Below are positions 11,131 to 23,334 of a DNA stretch of 64,000 nucleotides, in pieces. Within the stretch, counting starts at the first letter, position 1; the number at the start of each line of letters is the position of its first letter. Source of the DNA: Tubiluchus corallicola (Eukaryota; Priapulida; Priapulimorpha; Priapulimorphida; Tubiluchidae); the NCBI GenBank assembly GCA_030141605.1, contig JAQGDQ010000404.1, positions 146,952 through 210,951 of the forward strand, read 5' to 3'. A program made the translations under genes and the position numbers. A model generated the notes under the pieces. That model was not told where the DNA came from and made no database searches. It saw nothing but the letters and a program-made list of their open reading frames with translations.

Positions 11131-12619
11131 AGCTAAGAAAAAAATTATGCAATTGTCATTGCACACTTATAACTTGATCTCAATATTATACTCATAAATA
11201 TCAAAACAACGAAATTCATAAACGTAAGGCAAGCTGATTTATTCAAAGGGACCAAAATAAATAAATTTGAACTTGTAAACATCATACCACGGCCATCTAA
11301 TACAGACGTCATCTGGACTGTAATTTTTACTATTTGCAAGCAGCAGCAGTTATTTACAAAAAGGCTGATTCACATTAAGTAACTTTGTAAACGAGGGGAA
11401 ATTATATTGCGATATTGCCATAAATAATAATTCAGAAGGAATAAACGAAAAAAATACACAACCTAGTACACCTGAATTGAGAGAGCAACCAACTGCTGCT
11501 AACAGATGCACTGAAGTCCTATTTTAAGTTTTAAGGTGAACAGTTCAAGAAAAAGGCAAATTGTGAAATTAGCTTATTAGAGCATAAGGTAAGCCTGTTA
11601 CATCATTCGATGGGCGAAGCTGTAAGTGTCTGCGTATTGGTTGTTCTTGTTTAACCTTAGTCTATTCTTCATTTTTCTGCTCTTGTGTGGTTTGACAAAT
11701 TCACTTGATGTGTTTGAGAACTTTGATGGTGTTTCTGCTTTAAAATTTAGAATGAAGTACCAGTGTCGTTGTTGCTGTACTGCTGGATGTTGGTGCTGCT
11801 CTAAATTACAACTTTTCTTGCTGCTTTTATATACATTTGCAGCATCTTCACATTTTAACGCAAAGTAAATTTCACACTCGTGTTTTCAGGTTGTACGTAA
11901 GGCAAGAATACACTTACCCACTTTCTTAATATTAGAACTGGCCTTAGTTAGGCAACGATAGGAAGAATTGGATGACATTTCCCTTTAGCTGAATGACTCC
12001 AGTTAGTTTAAACAAATATTTTTATTTGAAGAAAAGATTACAACCACATATGCATAAGTAATAAATACAAACGTAATGATTCAAATACTGGTTTGCTAAC
12101 AAGAAGAACCTATTTTAAAGCCTTTCAGAGCGAAAATGTATCAGTTATACAAATTCCGAACCTAGACAATCAGAAAAGTAGTTATTCAGCTAAAAATGAA
12201 ACAAGAATAGTTATGTAACTTGTTGTTAAGTGAGTGGGTGAATGAAAGGATGGGACAAATTAGTTATAATCTGTTCGATGTTGATGTAAGTCTGTAAGAA
12301 TAGAATGAACGAAGGAAAGACTAATGAAAGAAGTCTGAAGAGAGATGGTGATCACGGGAACGCAAGAGCATAAATAATTTGCTCTGTAGGGTAGGATTCA
12401 AAGAGTTTAATAGAGAAAAATTAATTTTGTTCATTAAAGCGCCCACTATACGTAATGAAAAAAAGACGGCAGATACTCTAGCATAGTTACATTCGAGAGA
12501 AAGTGAGGTATCACATAGTACTATTTGGATATTATTCTGAGTGAATGCGTTTAAAGAAAAATTGCACTGGGTACGGATTTGTCGGTAAAGTGGGCCAGTA
12601 GAGTAGAAAATGGTTAGGA
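11131..12619. other. Intergenic, no gene recognised
   Basis: AT-rich sequence with short frames only. The 80-codon plus-strand frame at 11626-11868 is Cys- and Leu-rich and hydrophobic but matches nothing I know; I treat it as chance. No RNA gene or clear repeat was seen. Confidence 0.4.
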
Positions 12620-13600
12620 TCTTCATAGAGGGGACCACAAGATCATCATCATCATCATTCCAATGTATCATACGTCCAGGGACATGATTCTGTTCACCTC
12701 CCTATACCAGGACTTCCTACTCGCTGCAACGCCCTAAGTGCATTTATCTCTAAGGATCAGTGCTGAAGTGTTTAAATCTTTCTGTGCAAAATCCAATTAT
12801 ATTAACATTTGTCTTCCTGCAGGTTTTTTGGTTGGTTCTATGGCTTGTTGAAGAGGTCTTCACTGGATTGTCATCAGATAGTCTAAGCATATGCCCAATT
12901 CATCTTAGACGACGTCTTTTTATTTTTCTTGTCCAAGGTTCTTCTTTTATTTTTTTATTATATATCTTTATTTGAGATTTTCTTTGGCCACCTGTTACCC
13001 AAAATGTTTCTGTAATTTCGTCTTTGAAACGCATCGATTTCAGTCCAAAAATAAATCTTCCTATTCTCAAAAACTTTTGTGAGTTTTGAATAAGCTGATA
13101 ATGGCATTATCTTCCGTCTTGATATGTCATCTTCTGTTGCTACCGAGATACTTGCATTTTTCCATGATTCATCATGGCGTGTTATGTGAACTCTTCAGTT
13201 TTATTTTTGTTTACTTCGACATCCATTCTTTTCAGTTTTTCTTCTAATGAGTGTTTTATTTCATCTAATTCTTCTTTGTTTCTTGTAATCCATGCCACAT
13301 CATCAGCATACTGCGTAGGCATAGTGGTTGACATAGTTTGTAGAGAGCTGTAACTGTGTTCTTGTCTTACTTCATTTGGTATTAATTCAGGATCAAACAT
13401 TTCAAGTGCAATGTGACTGCCGTCAGGTCACTTCCTATTTTAGTAGCAGGTCTCCATAATTTCCTGGCAGCATTCTTAATAAGTCCTGGCTGATTTAGTT
13501 TCACAAGCAGTTACTGTATCTCTGTTGCTGACAGAGATTTAACTGCAACAGAATGGACGTATTACTTGAAGTTCATTGCGACATCGAAGAACACAAAATC
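12620..13600 (-). mobile_element. RTE-like LINE remnant, reverse transcriptase C-terminal part
   Basis: Read on the minus strand, the sequence encodes the polymerase motif QYADDVAWITRNKEEL (codons for YADD at 13310-13299), then NKTEEFT, a decayed thumb region, and further on KRRRLR-stop-IGHMLRLSDDNPVK, matching the R-R-L-R-W-F-G-H-hydrophobic-R motif near the C-terminus of many RTE-like LINEs. Stops and frame changes break it throughout and the middle is shortened. It is a dead fragment; the related piece at 51770-52030 carries the next segment of the same kind of protein. Confidence 0.75.
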
Positions 13601-13809
13601 ATGTTCCCCAATAATGAATGTGGCTTATGGCTAGCTGATGAAAGACGATTGTCTGCATGAATTGCTGATTATGGAAACTGGCGCGTGCTATGTGATATCC
13701 ACATTTTTTATAATTTCCATGCGTTTTACAAACTACCATTGAGTAACTTAAATTAATTTAATTAAAATTTCTTTAACTCCTTTGTATTTCGTAAATAATA
13801 CATTTGTAT

Positions 13810-14811
13810 TTACCAATTAAAATGCATTCCAGTTAGCTGATAAAATTTTTCGTTCTTTAAACGATAATAATCTTTAAGCTTGTTCAGTATATTTGCATCA
13901 ACGTAAGGATGGAGGCGACCTTTGGTGTCTCCTAAACATCTTCCAGGCCTTCCTTTCTTTAAACAATAAAATCCTTTCGTTTCGTTGAAGTAAATATTGT
14001 CCTTCGTAACAAGGTGATCTAAGCCCAAGAAGCTTTCTACCTTTGAAATTTCTCTTATGGGATCTTTGATTAGTTGATCACCATTTACAATATGAATTTG
14101 TTCAGGCGGAAAGTATGCTAACCAACGTTTTAAATGTTTGCAGTAATTGCCCCTGTCTAACATTTCACCAAACGTTTTGCGATAGCTTTCAATCAGAGCA
14201 AACTCTCCAAATGTCGCGTGACACACTTCTTTGTAGTATGGGTCACTGTAGCACATTTCCATATAATCGGAAACAGCCCTTTTCACTGGATCTCGTACTA
14301 GCAGTACAAGCTTAACCGTAGTATTCAAATTTTCATAGATACGAGAAGGTGCATCGATGTTAGCAAAGTAGCTTGGACTTTTCTCGATTGTGATATGGTA
14401 GGAAGATGAATATGGCATAAAACCGCGGTACCGTTCTAAACCAGTAGAGTAAAATTGATGGTTACTGAAAAAATGTGTTTCTTTTTTAGCCGCTGCTATT
14501 TTTGGATGAAGATCAAGCAAGTTTATCAAAAACCTGGTGCCACATTTCTTAGCACCTATTATTATACACTGCGGCAAACGGCGACGGTTATCTTGAGTGC
14601 CAGGAAGGTCTGTGTTCTGATTATCTGAGATATGACGTCCAGTGCTTGTATTTATATTATACCTGCTTCTGATCGACTTGTCTAATTTATTCTTGTTGAA
14701 AGTAATCAGCAGTAAAATCAGATTTGCACAAAAAAGTGCAAATATATAAACGTAAATATTAACTACTCTTCTACTTTTGCCGCTGAACTGAGATATTATC
14801 CTTGGCATCAT
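13810..14811 (-). CDS. Heparan sulfate glucosamine 3-O-sulfotransferase (HS3ST family), complete
   Basis: A 333-residue type II Golgi enzyme that would transfer sulfate from PAPS to the 3-OH of glucosamine in heparan sulfate. Residues 17-38 form the signal anchor. The 5'-phosphosulfate loop is at 82-103 (GAKKCGTRFLINLLDLHP), where vertebrate enzymes have a G-V-R-K-G-G-T-R-A-like form. E111 in K-E-T-H-F-F is the expected catalytic base. The 3'-phosphate-binding segment is at 168-183 (R173, S181). The end has the family's conserved G-F-Y-C-L...R-C-L-G...K-G-R-L-H-P block with its Cys pair (283 and 292). Length and C-terminus are complete. The whole coding region is one exon: a splice acceptor (TTTTTTACAG at about 14827-14818) lies six bases before the ATG, implying a 5'UTR intron. 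It is most like the HS3ST1/5 branch, but the subtype is not certain. Confidence 0.93.
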   Translation of the reverse strand: MMPRIISQFSGKSRRVVNIYVYIFALFCANLILLLITFNKNKLDKSIRSRYNINTSTGRHISDNQNTDLPGTQDNRRRLPQCIIIGAKKCGTRFLINLLDLHPKIAAAKKETHFFSNHQFYSTGLERYRGFMPYSSSYHITIEKSPSYFANIDAPSRIYENLNTTVKLVLLVRDPVKRAVSDYMEMCYSDPYYKEVCHATFGEFALIESYRKTFGEMLDRGNYCKHLKRWLAYFPPEQIHIVNGDQLIKDPIREISKVESFLGLDHLVTKDNIYFNETKGFYCLKKGRPGRCLGDTKGRLHPYVDANILNKLKDYYRLKNEKFYQLTGMHFNW

Positions 14812-14817
14812 GATAAT

Positions 14818-15940
14818 CTGTAAAAAATAAATTAATTTTACTTTGCTTTAGTTATTTGCGACACTCGTACAATCTACACAACGGTCTTAGGTAACATTAC
14901 CTGCTCAAATGAATACATTTGATGCGAGATGAAAACTTGAAAAAACTTTTAGTGATATCTTTTAACACGAAGTGTACGTATATAATACCTATTAAAATAT
15001 GTATACAACTACGCGTGTGTAATTAAGAGTTTTTATTAATGAATCTGCCGCTGTCAGCGGCTAATTTTCCAAACCGCTCAAGTATGAAACTGTAATAAAA
15101 GATCACCATGCTAGTAAAAACGTTGGTAATTCAGACGTACAACAATTTCACATTTCACCTGCATTTTTTAAGAAGCAAGGCACTAATAAAATAAGATCTA
15201 AAAATTGTTAAATACATATTTGTTAAATAGATATAACATACAGGTTAAAAATCACTTGTTGATGACACGAATAAGCTTGGTTAAATACCTACGTTTTCTA
15301 CTTATACAGACCAGGTGAAATTGGTAGCCACAAGCAACAGTTTAGTAGGCTAATTATCAGATTGTGGGTCAAGTGATTAGGAATTATCTAAAGACAGCAG
15401 ATACATATAACATATTCGTGTAACAACCAGTAATTGCACAATGCGATAGCATACAACTTTTATTAATCATTATTCGCACTTTCAAGTCTGATATATCTAA
15501 TAACGTTTGTTATATTACTAAAAGGCTATGTAAAAACAAATACGTAAACTAAAAAAATTAAAGTCCTACACTGACCAAAGAAGTCTGAACACACTGCAAT
15601 ATAACACAGGCTTAAAAGTCAAAAAGATATGATACACTTCATGTCTGTTGTGAGTCAGTTACAATTTGATAGACACATTCTCCATGTTTTATTCTTACTT
15701 AAAAACAACCAAACTAGGGTAAGATAATGGAGGTGTAGAACTCGTTTAAACAGAAAAATAGTGGAATATAGATAAACATGGCACAGGAAAAAATGGCACG
15801 GATGGAGTAGTAGGAAAATGGCACGTGTTATTTTGATGCAAATGATTTCTATCATAAAACTAGAAAGGATTCAGTAGGGAGAGCAGATCTCCGCCAAAGC
15901 CAGACAATCCTAAACATGTTCGTCTGATTCTTGTGATGGA
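14818..15940. other. 5' flank of the sulfotransferase gene, no further gene
   Basis: AT-rich sequence holding the intron or upstream region of the sulfotransferase gene. A weak GGCAC-containing pair near 15780-15825 resembles the TTTGGTAC minisatellite family. Nothing else was recognised. Confidence 0.4.
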
Positions 15941-17129
<1,189 letters not shown>

Positions 17130-17660
17130 TTACGTGAAGTAGTGGATATAAAAAGTGGATTTATTTATTCCACAATTTAGTGCCAAATGATGCAATGTAT
17201 TTAAGCCATGTGCAGTATTAAATCTGGGCTGAAAGTAATTGCCCTTACGAGATGCTCTGGTATTGTACGAATGTATATTTCTAGTTTGAATAAAATAATT
17301 TGCAAATAGTTCGGGGAGAGCATTATTAGTATATTTATGCATAAATTTTTAAATAACTGGAGAGTATATATATGTCTTGTACTTTTAATAGATTTAATTG
17401 AGTATAGGAAGGCGTTGCATGATCACGCCGGTTTGAGAAAGTAATACATTTAACAGTTTCATTTTGGGCTGTAATTAACGGTTGCAGGCTATTATTTTTT
17501 GCTCTCCCTAAACACAGAATACAGTAAAGCAAATATCATCTTCATCATCTTCAAGGTTGTTGTATTTTATTAACTTTATACGCAATGGTTTTTATATGCG
17601 TATTCCATTTCATGTTAACGTCTAAATATAGTCCAAGATATATGATGCATTAACAAAGAT
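17130..17660 (-). mobile_element. CR1/L2-like LINE remnant, reverse transcriptase C-terminal part
   Basis: On the minus strand, three in-order pieces fit a CR1/L2-type reverse transcriptase: YLGLYLDVNMKWNTHIKTIA near 17640-17580, then NNSLQPLITAQNETVKCITF with HATPSYTQLNLLKVQDIY, then KYTNNALPELFANYF with IHSYNTRASRKGNYFQPR. Frameshifts separate them and a CATCTT-type insertion interrupts one join. No polymerase active site remains. Confidence 0.8.
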
Positions 17661-18748
17661 AAACAAGCAAACATACCAAAATATACATGTAGAAGTATTA
17701 TATAAATTAGAAAAAGACTCACAAAATATTCTGTTAATCAAATGGAATTATAATCAATAATGCACGAACATTTTTTAACCATTTTGGTGATAATAATAGA
17801 CTGACAAATATACGTATTTACGTACTAAGCCAGCTTATAAGGTTATGTACATGTATAAGCAAAGGTTATAGACAGCGTCACGCGGTTTTCCGGGCAAGAA
17901 TTGATCGAAACGGAACCTGGAACTATAACGTACTTGTTTGTCCTGCTGCCGACTGGTGGAGATAATAAAAAAGAATATAAAAGAGATTTTTTATACGGGA
18001 TGGCTGGTCAAATTTTGTGAAAGAACAGGCGAAATTTTGGCGGTTTTCTCCCCTCCCCCAGTACAAGAATATGCGTCAAAATACATTTTCCCCTAGGCAT
18101 CTTCTCCATATACTTTCGTGAAAATCTGTTAAGTAGTTTTTGCGTGAAAGAATTACTGCTATATAACAAACAAAAAACAACTAAACAAACAAATAGCGTT
18201 GAAGCTTCCTTGGTGCAGATGAAATAACTAAAATAATTATCTCTTTTAAAACCTTAACCATAAACTCATATTTCATAAGTGTTCCATTTTTCATATTTTT
18301 CCATTTGTGCCCTCTTTTCCTATGTCATTTTTACCTGTGCCAATTTTACATGAGCCACTTTTATGGTGCACCGACCAACATGCATGTCTATATCATAACT
18401 GCGTCTATATATACTGTTTGAGTACTCAGATGAAAAAAAATAGTTAGTTTTTAACACACATGCTTTACGGGAAAAGCTGCAAATTTGTCACTGTCAAATC
18501 AAAATTATTCTTCACTGTAATTTATCACATTTTTTTATTTTATTTTTCATGAATCTATTTCTTGGTTGGTGGTATCGGTGGATTGTATGGATAGATTTAT
18601 ATTGGCAACGCCATAAAAAAATAATGGATATTTCATAATTTTTGTAATTAGGTTTCTAGATAAAAATTCTGAATTGGTCTACAGGTGAGCACAATCATTA
18701 GCGATCCTCCTGGTGTACGCTTATGTTCTATAGATATATGTGTGCAGT
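17661..18748. other. Intergenic, no gene recognised
   Basis: AT-rich sequence. A stretch at 18270-18365 has loosely repeated CCATTTTT/GTGCC units on a roughly 15-bp spacing, resembling a decayed minus-strand arm of the TTTGGTAC minisatellite family. Nothing else stands out. Confidence 0.4.
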
Positions 18749-18760
18749 AAAGCTTGACGC
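18749..18760. repeat. Target-site duplication, left copy
   Basis: AAAGCTTGACGC, identical to 21581-21592. The pair brackets the LINE at 18761-21580. Confidence 0.85.
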
Positions 18761-21526
18761 ATTACTACGCCGAGCTTGAGACCGCCATCAAAAATATTCC
18801 CGCATCTGAGTACTTGTTCCTGCTTGGAGACTTCAACGCTCGGACCGGCTCCGACCAGTCCCACTGGCCCCGCTGTATTGGTCATTTTGGTGTTGGCAAA
18901 CTGAACGAAAACGGGCAAAGATTACTGGAATTGTGCTCATATCATGATTTATGCATCACGAATACATTCTTCCCCACAAAGCCCATCCACAGAGTGTCCT
19001 GGCGTCACCCCAGATCTCGCCACTGGCACCAATTGGATCTCGTCATTACTCGAAGATCCTCGCTAAACTGTGTCAACAACACACGCAGCTACCATAGCGC
19101 AGATTGCGACACGGACCACTCAATGGTCGCCAGCAAGGTACGTCTACAACCAAAACGTATCCATCATTCAAAGCCAAAAGGACGACCTCGCATTAACACT
19201 GCCAAGTTCGCAGTTCCTGAGCTAGTAAAACGCTATACTGATACCATGAAAGAAGCCCTCAAGGACCACCCAACCGGTAACGCAGATGAAAGATGGAGTC
19301 ACATACGCGATGTAACTTACAAGTCTGCTCTCAACACCTTCGGAAAAAGAGAGAGAGTGAACCCAGACTGGTTTGAAGCTGGAATCATGGACATTGAGCC
19401 AGCTATTTCCCACAAAAGGACTGCTCTCCTCAGTTACAAAGCAAATCCTAGTGAAAGCACACTCGCAGTTCTCAGGAAGGCCAGAAGCGACGTACAGCGG
19501 ATTGCCCGGCAGTGCGCAAACAATTACTGGCAGTCTATATGCCTGAGTATCCAAACGTCAGCTGACCGTGGTAATATTCGCGGCATGTATGAGGGAATGA
19601 AGAAGGCCTTTGGCCCCAGTATCACCAAGATTGCCCCTGTGAAGTCCACCACTGGAGAAATCATCACTGACCGTGCCAAACAAATGGAGAGATGGGCAGA
19701 ACACTACCAAAAGCTGTTCTCAAGACAAACCACTGTCACAGAAAGAGCTGTGGAATACACGACCCCCTTGCCAGTCATGGAGGAGCTCGACGATCCACCT
19801 ACCAGTGAGGAGCTCATCAAAGCTATCGACTCTCTGGCGAGCGGCAAAGCTCCTGGAAGTGATGGTATACCCCCAGAGGCCATTAAAGCAGGTAAACAAA
19901 CCTGTCTCCTCGAGCATTTGCACGACCTCCTTTTACAATGCTGGGATGAAGGTACTGTGCCTCAGGACATGCGTGATGCCAACATCATTACCCTTTACAA
20001 AAATAAAGGCGATCGGAGCGATTGCAACAACTATCGCGGAATATCCCTCCTCTCCACCGTGGGAAAGACCTTTGCCCGCGTGCTACTAAACAGACTCCAC
20101 CGTCTCGCCGAACGGGTTTACCCAGAAGCACAATGCGGTTTCAGGGCAGAGAGATCCACCATCGACATGATATTCTCTCTAAGACAGCTCCAGGAAAAAT
20201 GCCGCGAACAACGACGGCCCCTGTTTATAGCATTCATTGACTTGACCAAAGCATTTGATTTGGTTAGCAGATCGGGCCTGTTTACACTCCTGCAGAGAAT
20301 TGGATGCCCCCCAAAGCTGCTGAGACTGATTACTTCCTTCCACGAGGAAATGAAAGGTACTGTTCAGTCCGACGGCTCTTCCTCACACCCATTCCCAATC
20401 AAAAGCGGAGTTAAACAAGGATGTGTCCTCGCCCCAACCCTCTTTGGTATCCTGTTCTCTCTGCTGCTGCGCTATGCATTTAAAGAAACTGAAGAGGGAG
20501 TCTATTTACACACACGAAGCGACGGCAGCCTGTTCAACCTCTCTCGTCTCCGAGCAAAGTCACGGGTTCGCAAAGTTCTCATTCGTGAAATGCTGTTTGC
20601 AGATGATGCCGCACTGACAGCTCACACTGAAGCCGGCCTCCAAGGCCTCATTGACAACTTTGCCCATACCTGCAGTGAGTTTGGCCTCACAATCAGCATC
20701 CAAAAGACCAAGGTTTTAGGCCATCTCCATCGATGACTGCTGCCTTGACGTGGTGGAAGATTTCACCTATCTTGGTTCTGTTATTTCCAGCAATCTTAGC
20801 TTGGCCACAGAACTGAACTCCAGAATCGGCAAGGCCTCATCAACGATGGCTCGCTTAACAAAGAGGGTGTGGGAAAACAACATGCTGACTATCAGGACAA
20901 AGTCCCAGGTGTACCAAGCCTGTGTACTGAGCACACTGTTGTACGGGAGCGAGAGTTGGACTCTGTATAGCCATCAAGAACGCAGGCTCAATGCTTTCCA
21001 CCAACGCTGCCTCAGAAGAATCCTGGGCATCTCATGGCAGGAGCACATAACCAACAAGGATGTGCTAGCAAAAGCTGGAATCCCTAGCATGTATGCCATA
21101 CTCACCAACAGACGTCTGCGCTGGCTAGGCCATGTTTCCCGCATGCAGGACGGCAGATTGCCCAAGGACATTCTGTACGGTGAGCTTGCTACTGGCTCCC
21201 GACCCACCGGGAGGCCACTGCTCCGCTACAAAGATGTATGTAAACGGGACCTCAAGGCAGGCGGCATGACACCAGCAAATTACGAGGCGCTTGCGGCAGA
21301 TCGAAGCAACTGGAAATCTGCTGTTAGGACAGCCATTAACAGAGCGGAGAAAACGAGGGAGGAAAAACAAGAGGATAAAAGGACTCGCAGGCACCAGAAT
21401 GATGCCCTACCTCATCCGGATGAAACAGCCTTCCAATGTGTAACCTGCAGCCGGAACTGCCGCTCAAGGATCGGACTGCTCAGTCACAGTCGACGCTGCA
21501 GCTCCATCAATTTTATTAATAACTGA
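18761..21526 (+). pseudogene. LINE endonuclease / reverse transcriptase, 5'-truncated with one frameshift
   Basis: The reading frame enters the endonuclease C-terminal half (GDFNARTG; later SWRHPRSRHWHQLDLVI; DTDHS). It continues through the reverse transcriptase: SGKAPGSDGIPPEAIK, NYRGISLLSTVGK, AQCGFRAERST, motif A with FIDLTKAFD, KQGCVLAPTLFGILFS, and motif C FADD at 20596-20607. At about 20715-20735 a small deletion shifts the frame. The second frame resumes with SIDDCCLDVVEDFTYLGSVI, the thumb, a R-R-L-R-W-L-G-H motif, R-P-T-G-R-P, and a C-terminal Cys-Cys-His-Cys zinc-knuckle-like motif (CVTC-x12-H-x4-C). It stops at 21526. There is no real start codon: the apparent one lies in the target-site duplication. 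The protein cannot work, as the endonuclease N-terminus is missing. Confidence 0.92.
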
Positions 21527-21580
21527 CTCTCTTGGCGCACAATCCATTGTCTTTCGAGACACAAGGATGCCAACAACAAC
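18761..21580 (+). mobile_element. Young 5'-truncated non-LTR retrotransposon (LINE)
   Basis: The insert starts inside the apurinic-type endonuclease and runs to a CAACAACAAC tail at 21571-21580. It is bounded by perfect 12-bp target-site duplications (AAAGCTTGACGC), the mark of target-primed reverse transcription. GC content is much higher than in the surrounding DNA and the frame is nearly intact, so the insertion looks recent. Endonuclease motifs that remain are GDFNA, S-W-R-H-P..H-Q-L-D-L and T-D-H-S. The reverse transcriptase has IDLTKAFD and FADD. The clade (RTE-like or another endonuclease-bearing group) cannot be fixed without a database. Confidence 0.93.
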
Positions 21581-21592
21581 AAAGCTTGACGC
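21581..21592. repeat. Target-site duplication, right copy
   Basis: AAAGCTTGACGC directly after the CAACAACAAC tail, identical to 18749-18760. Confidence 0.85.
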
Positions 21593-22090
21593 GATTCTTG
21601 ACGCTAATTTCAGTTAGCGTTCTTTCAGCCATTGACGCTCTTTCCTTGCCATTAGTAGGGCGCTTAAGAATTCGTGGACTTTCCAAGAGATAACTTAATT
21701 GACAATTAGGTCTCTATAATTATAACGCTAGATATTGGTTCTTGTGACTTCAAAGCTGGCAGTCATCCTTGGCCAAGTTAAATTGAAAAGAATACGCAAT
21801 ATACATGTTCAAAGATTTTCGAATTCAATGCATTTTTAGTTATATGATCTATACAAGTAATTGTGATAACAGGATTATTTAAATCTCGCGAGATGGATTA
21901 AACTGGCTACGCTTTTTAAGTGATAACTGTTTATATATCATTATGAAATACTGCGTCATAATTATTTTATTTTTAAAGATTATATAAAACTGCATAAATA
22001 AGTTTTAAAAACTGCAAGTAAGTCTTTAGTGCCAATTTTCCAACAATGCTTTCTGGTAACGCTTGAATACGTACGTGCAGCCACCTTTCT
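21593..22090. other. 3' flank of the LRR gene
   Basis: Non-coding. On the minus strand an AATAAA (plus-strand TTTATT at 21966-21971) lies about 120 bp past the stop of the LRR gene and is a plausible polyadenylation signal. Confidence 0.45.
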
Positions 22091-23334
22091 CTAGACCAGA
22101 AAAGCTGTAACTACTGCAATAAAAGTAAACGTTGTAACCCAGTAAGTTACCATCGAGTCAGTGGAATTAGAACTTTCTTTCTTAGTTGGTTTACTTGGTG
22201 TACATTTGGCAAAGTCGGAACGCTTGATGGGGTTGCGGTCATGCAAATAACGAGCAGGTAGTTCACAGTCAATGTCGGAAACTTGCCAAGATTTAAGTTT
22301 AGTCCACGCCAGCTTGCAGTCACAGATTAGTGGTCCACCTGAATAATAAACGCTAATTAGCATATGAAATATTGAAATCGCCTGGTTTACAGTCAAGTGC
22401 TGACATTTATATCTTTTCCTAAAACAAAATCTTTTCTTAAATTGGTTATCATGATTTTTACTGCACCTTGCAGTCACAGAATAGTGGCCCGTCTGAGTAA
22501 AAGCTACTGAATGGCTTCAAGTATCAACATGTAGGAAAAATACGCGTTGAAATCCGAAACGTTTCAGAAGCTCTTGGAATTACTGGAATGAAAGTGATTT
22601 TAGTTTTATCGCTGGCGGTGACCATTTTTATTTGGATCTCATTCCACCAGAACCAAACGACATCTTAACTTACCTATAATGGTAAGGCTTATCTTTGAAG
22701 TCTTTGTGTTGGGATGAAGCTTTGGCATGCTCATCCGTTTCAATGTAGTCCACTCGATATGAATTTTCTTGATTTTCGGGTTATGCGATAAATCTAAATC
22801 AAGTTTTTGAAAACTACCATGGTAAATAAACATTGCGGCCAAATCCTTCATTCTGAAGAAAGCCTTTGGATGAATATAAGTAAGATTAAACATGTCGACG
22901 AGTAGCAAATTTTTAGCATTGCCATAGATGGCACCACTATCCAAGCGTGATAAAGTAGTAGCACTGTTTGCCCGAACAAGTTGTATCTTGGATGCGACTA
23001 TTCCTTTTAAAAATTGCGGTGGCAGTTTTTCATCTGTATACTGATGAATGGATAAGGTGTTCATGTGACGAGGAAGTTTCCTTTCAATCGCTTGCCATGT
23101 TTTTTGGTCAATGGGGGCCAATTTGTCACTGGTGCCCCCACACCTAATATTGCAGGGTCTAGCGGTGATAACTTCACAAAGGCGGTGAAAATATCTTTGC
23201 ATATAGTTGCATGATAATCTAGCAGCTACGTCCACGGCGGAACGTTCTTCACGAGCAAGCGCTTGGGGGTGCCGTCTTGTTACTCCTAACAAAATTACTA
23301 GATGTAAAAAACTTTGATACAACAACGTCATCAT
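22091..23334 (-). CDS. Secreted or GPI-anchored leucine-rich-repeat protein with LRRCT, two exons
   Basis: Exon 1 is 23334-22674 and ends ...ATTATAG before GTAAGT. Exon 2 is 22338-22091 after ATTATTCAG. The join is phase 1 and restores a Gly codon, giving 302 residues. The start has a hydrophobic signal peptide (MMTLLYQSFLHLVILLGV), then a Cys-rich N-cap and several irregular LRRs (for example NLTYIHPKAFFRMKDLAAMF and LDLDLSHNPKIKKIHI). Exon 2 opens with G-G-P-L-I-C-D-C-K-L-A-W, the classic LRRCT start, with further Cys at the expected spacing. The last residues (WVTTFTFIAVVTAFLV) form a terminal hydrophobic tail after a Ser/Thr/Asn-rich stretch, as in GPI-anchor signals. A role in cell-surface recognition is inferred. 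No orthologue can be named. The 335-bp intron holds a near-copy of the start of exon 2 (22458-22496). Confidence 0.85.
22458..22492 (-). other. Possible alternative terminal exon or exon relic in the LRR gene intron
   Basis: The minus strand reads CTTTTACTCAG, then a stretch matching the start of exon 2 at about 26 of 31 bases. Spliced to exon 1 in the same phase it gives D-G-P-L-F-C-D-C-K-V-Q and then a stop. Use of it would yield a secreted form without the rest of the LRRCT or the hydrophobic tail. It may instead be a dead duplicate. Confidence 0.4.

Noticed and set aside
11626-11868. Cys-rich hydrophobic 80-codon frame as a small secreted protein
   Set aside because: The Cys cluster comes from TGTTGCTGT-type low-complexity sequence and no splice or start context supports it.
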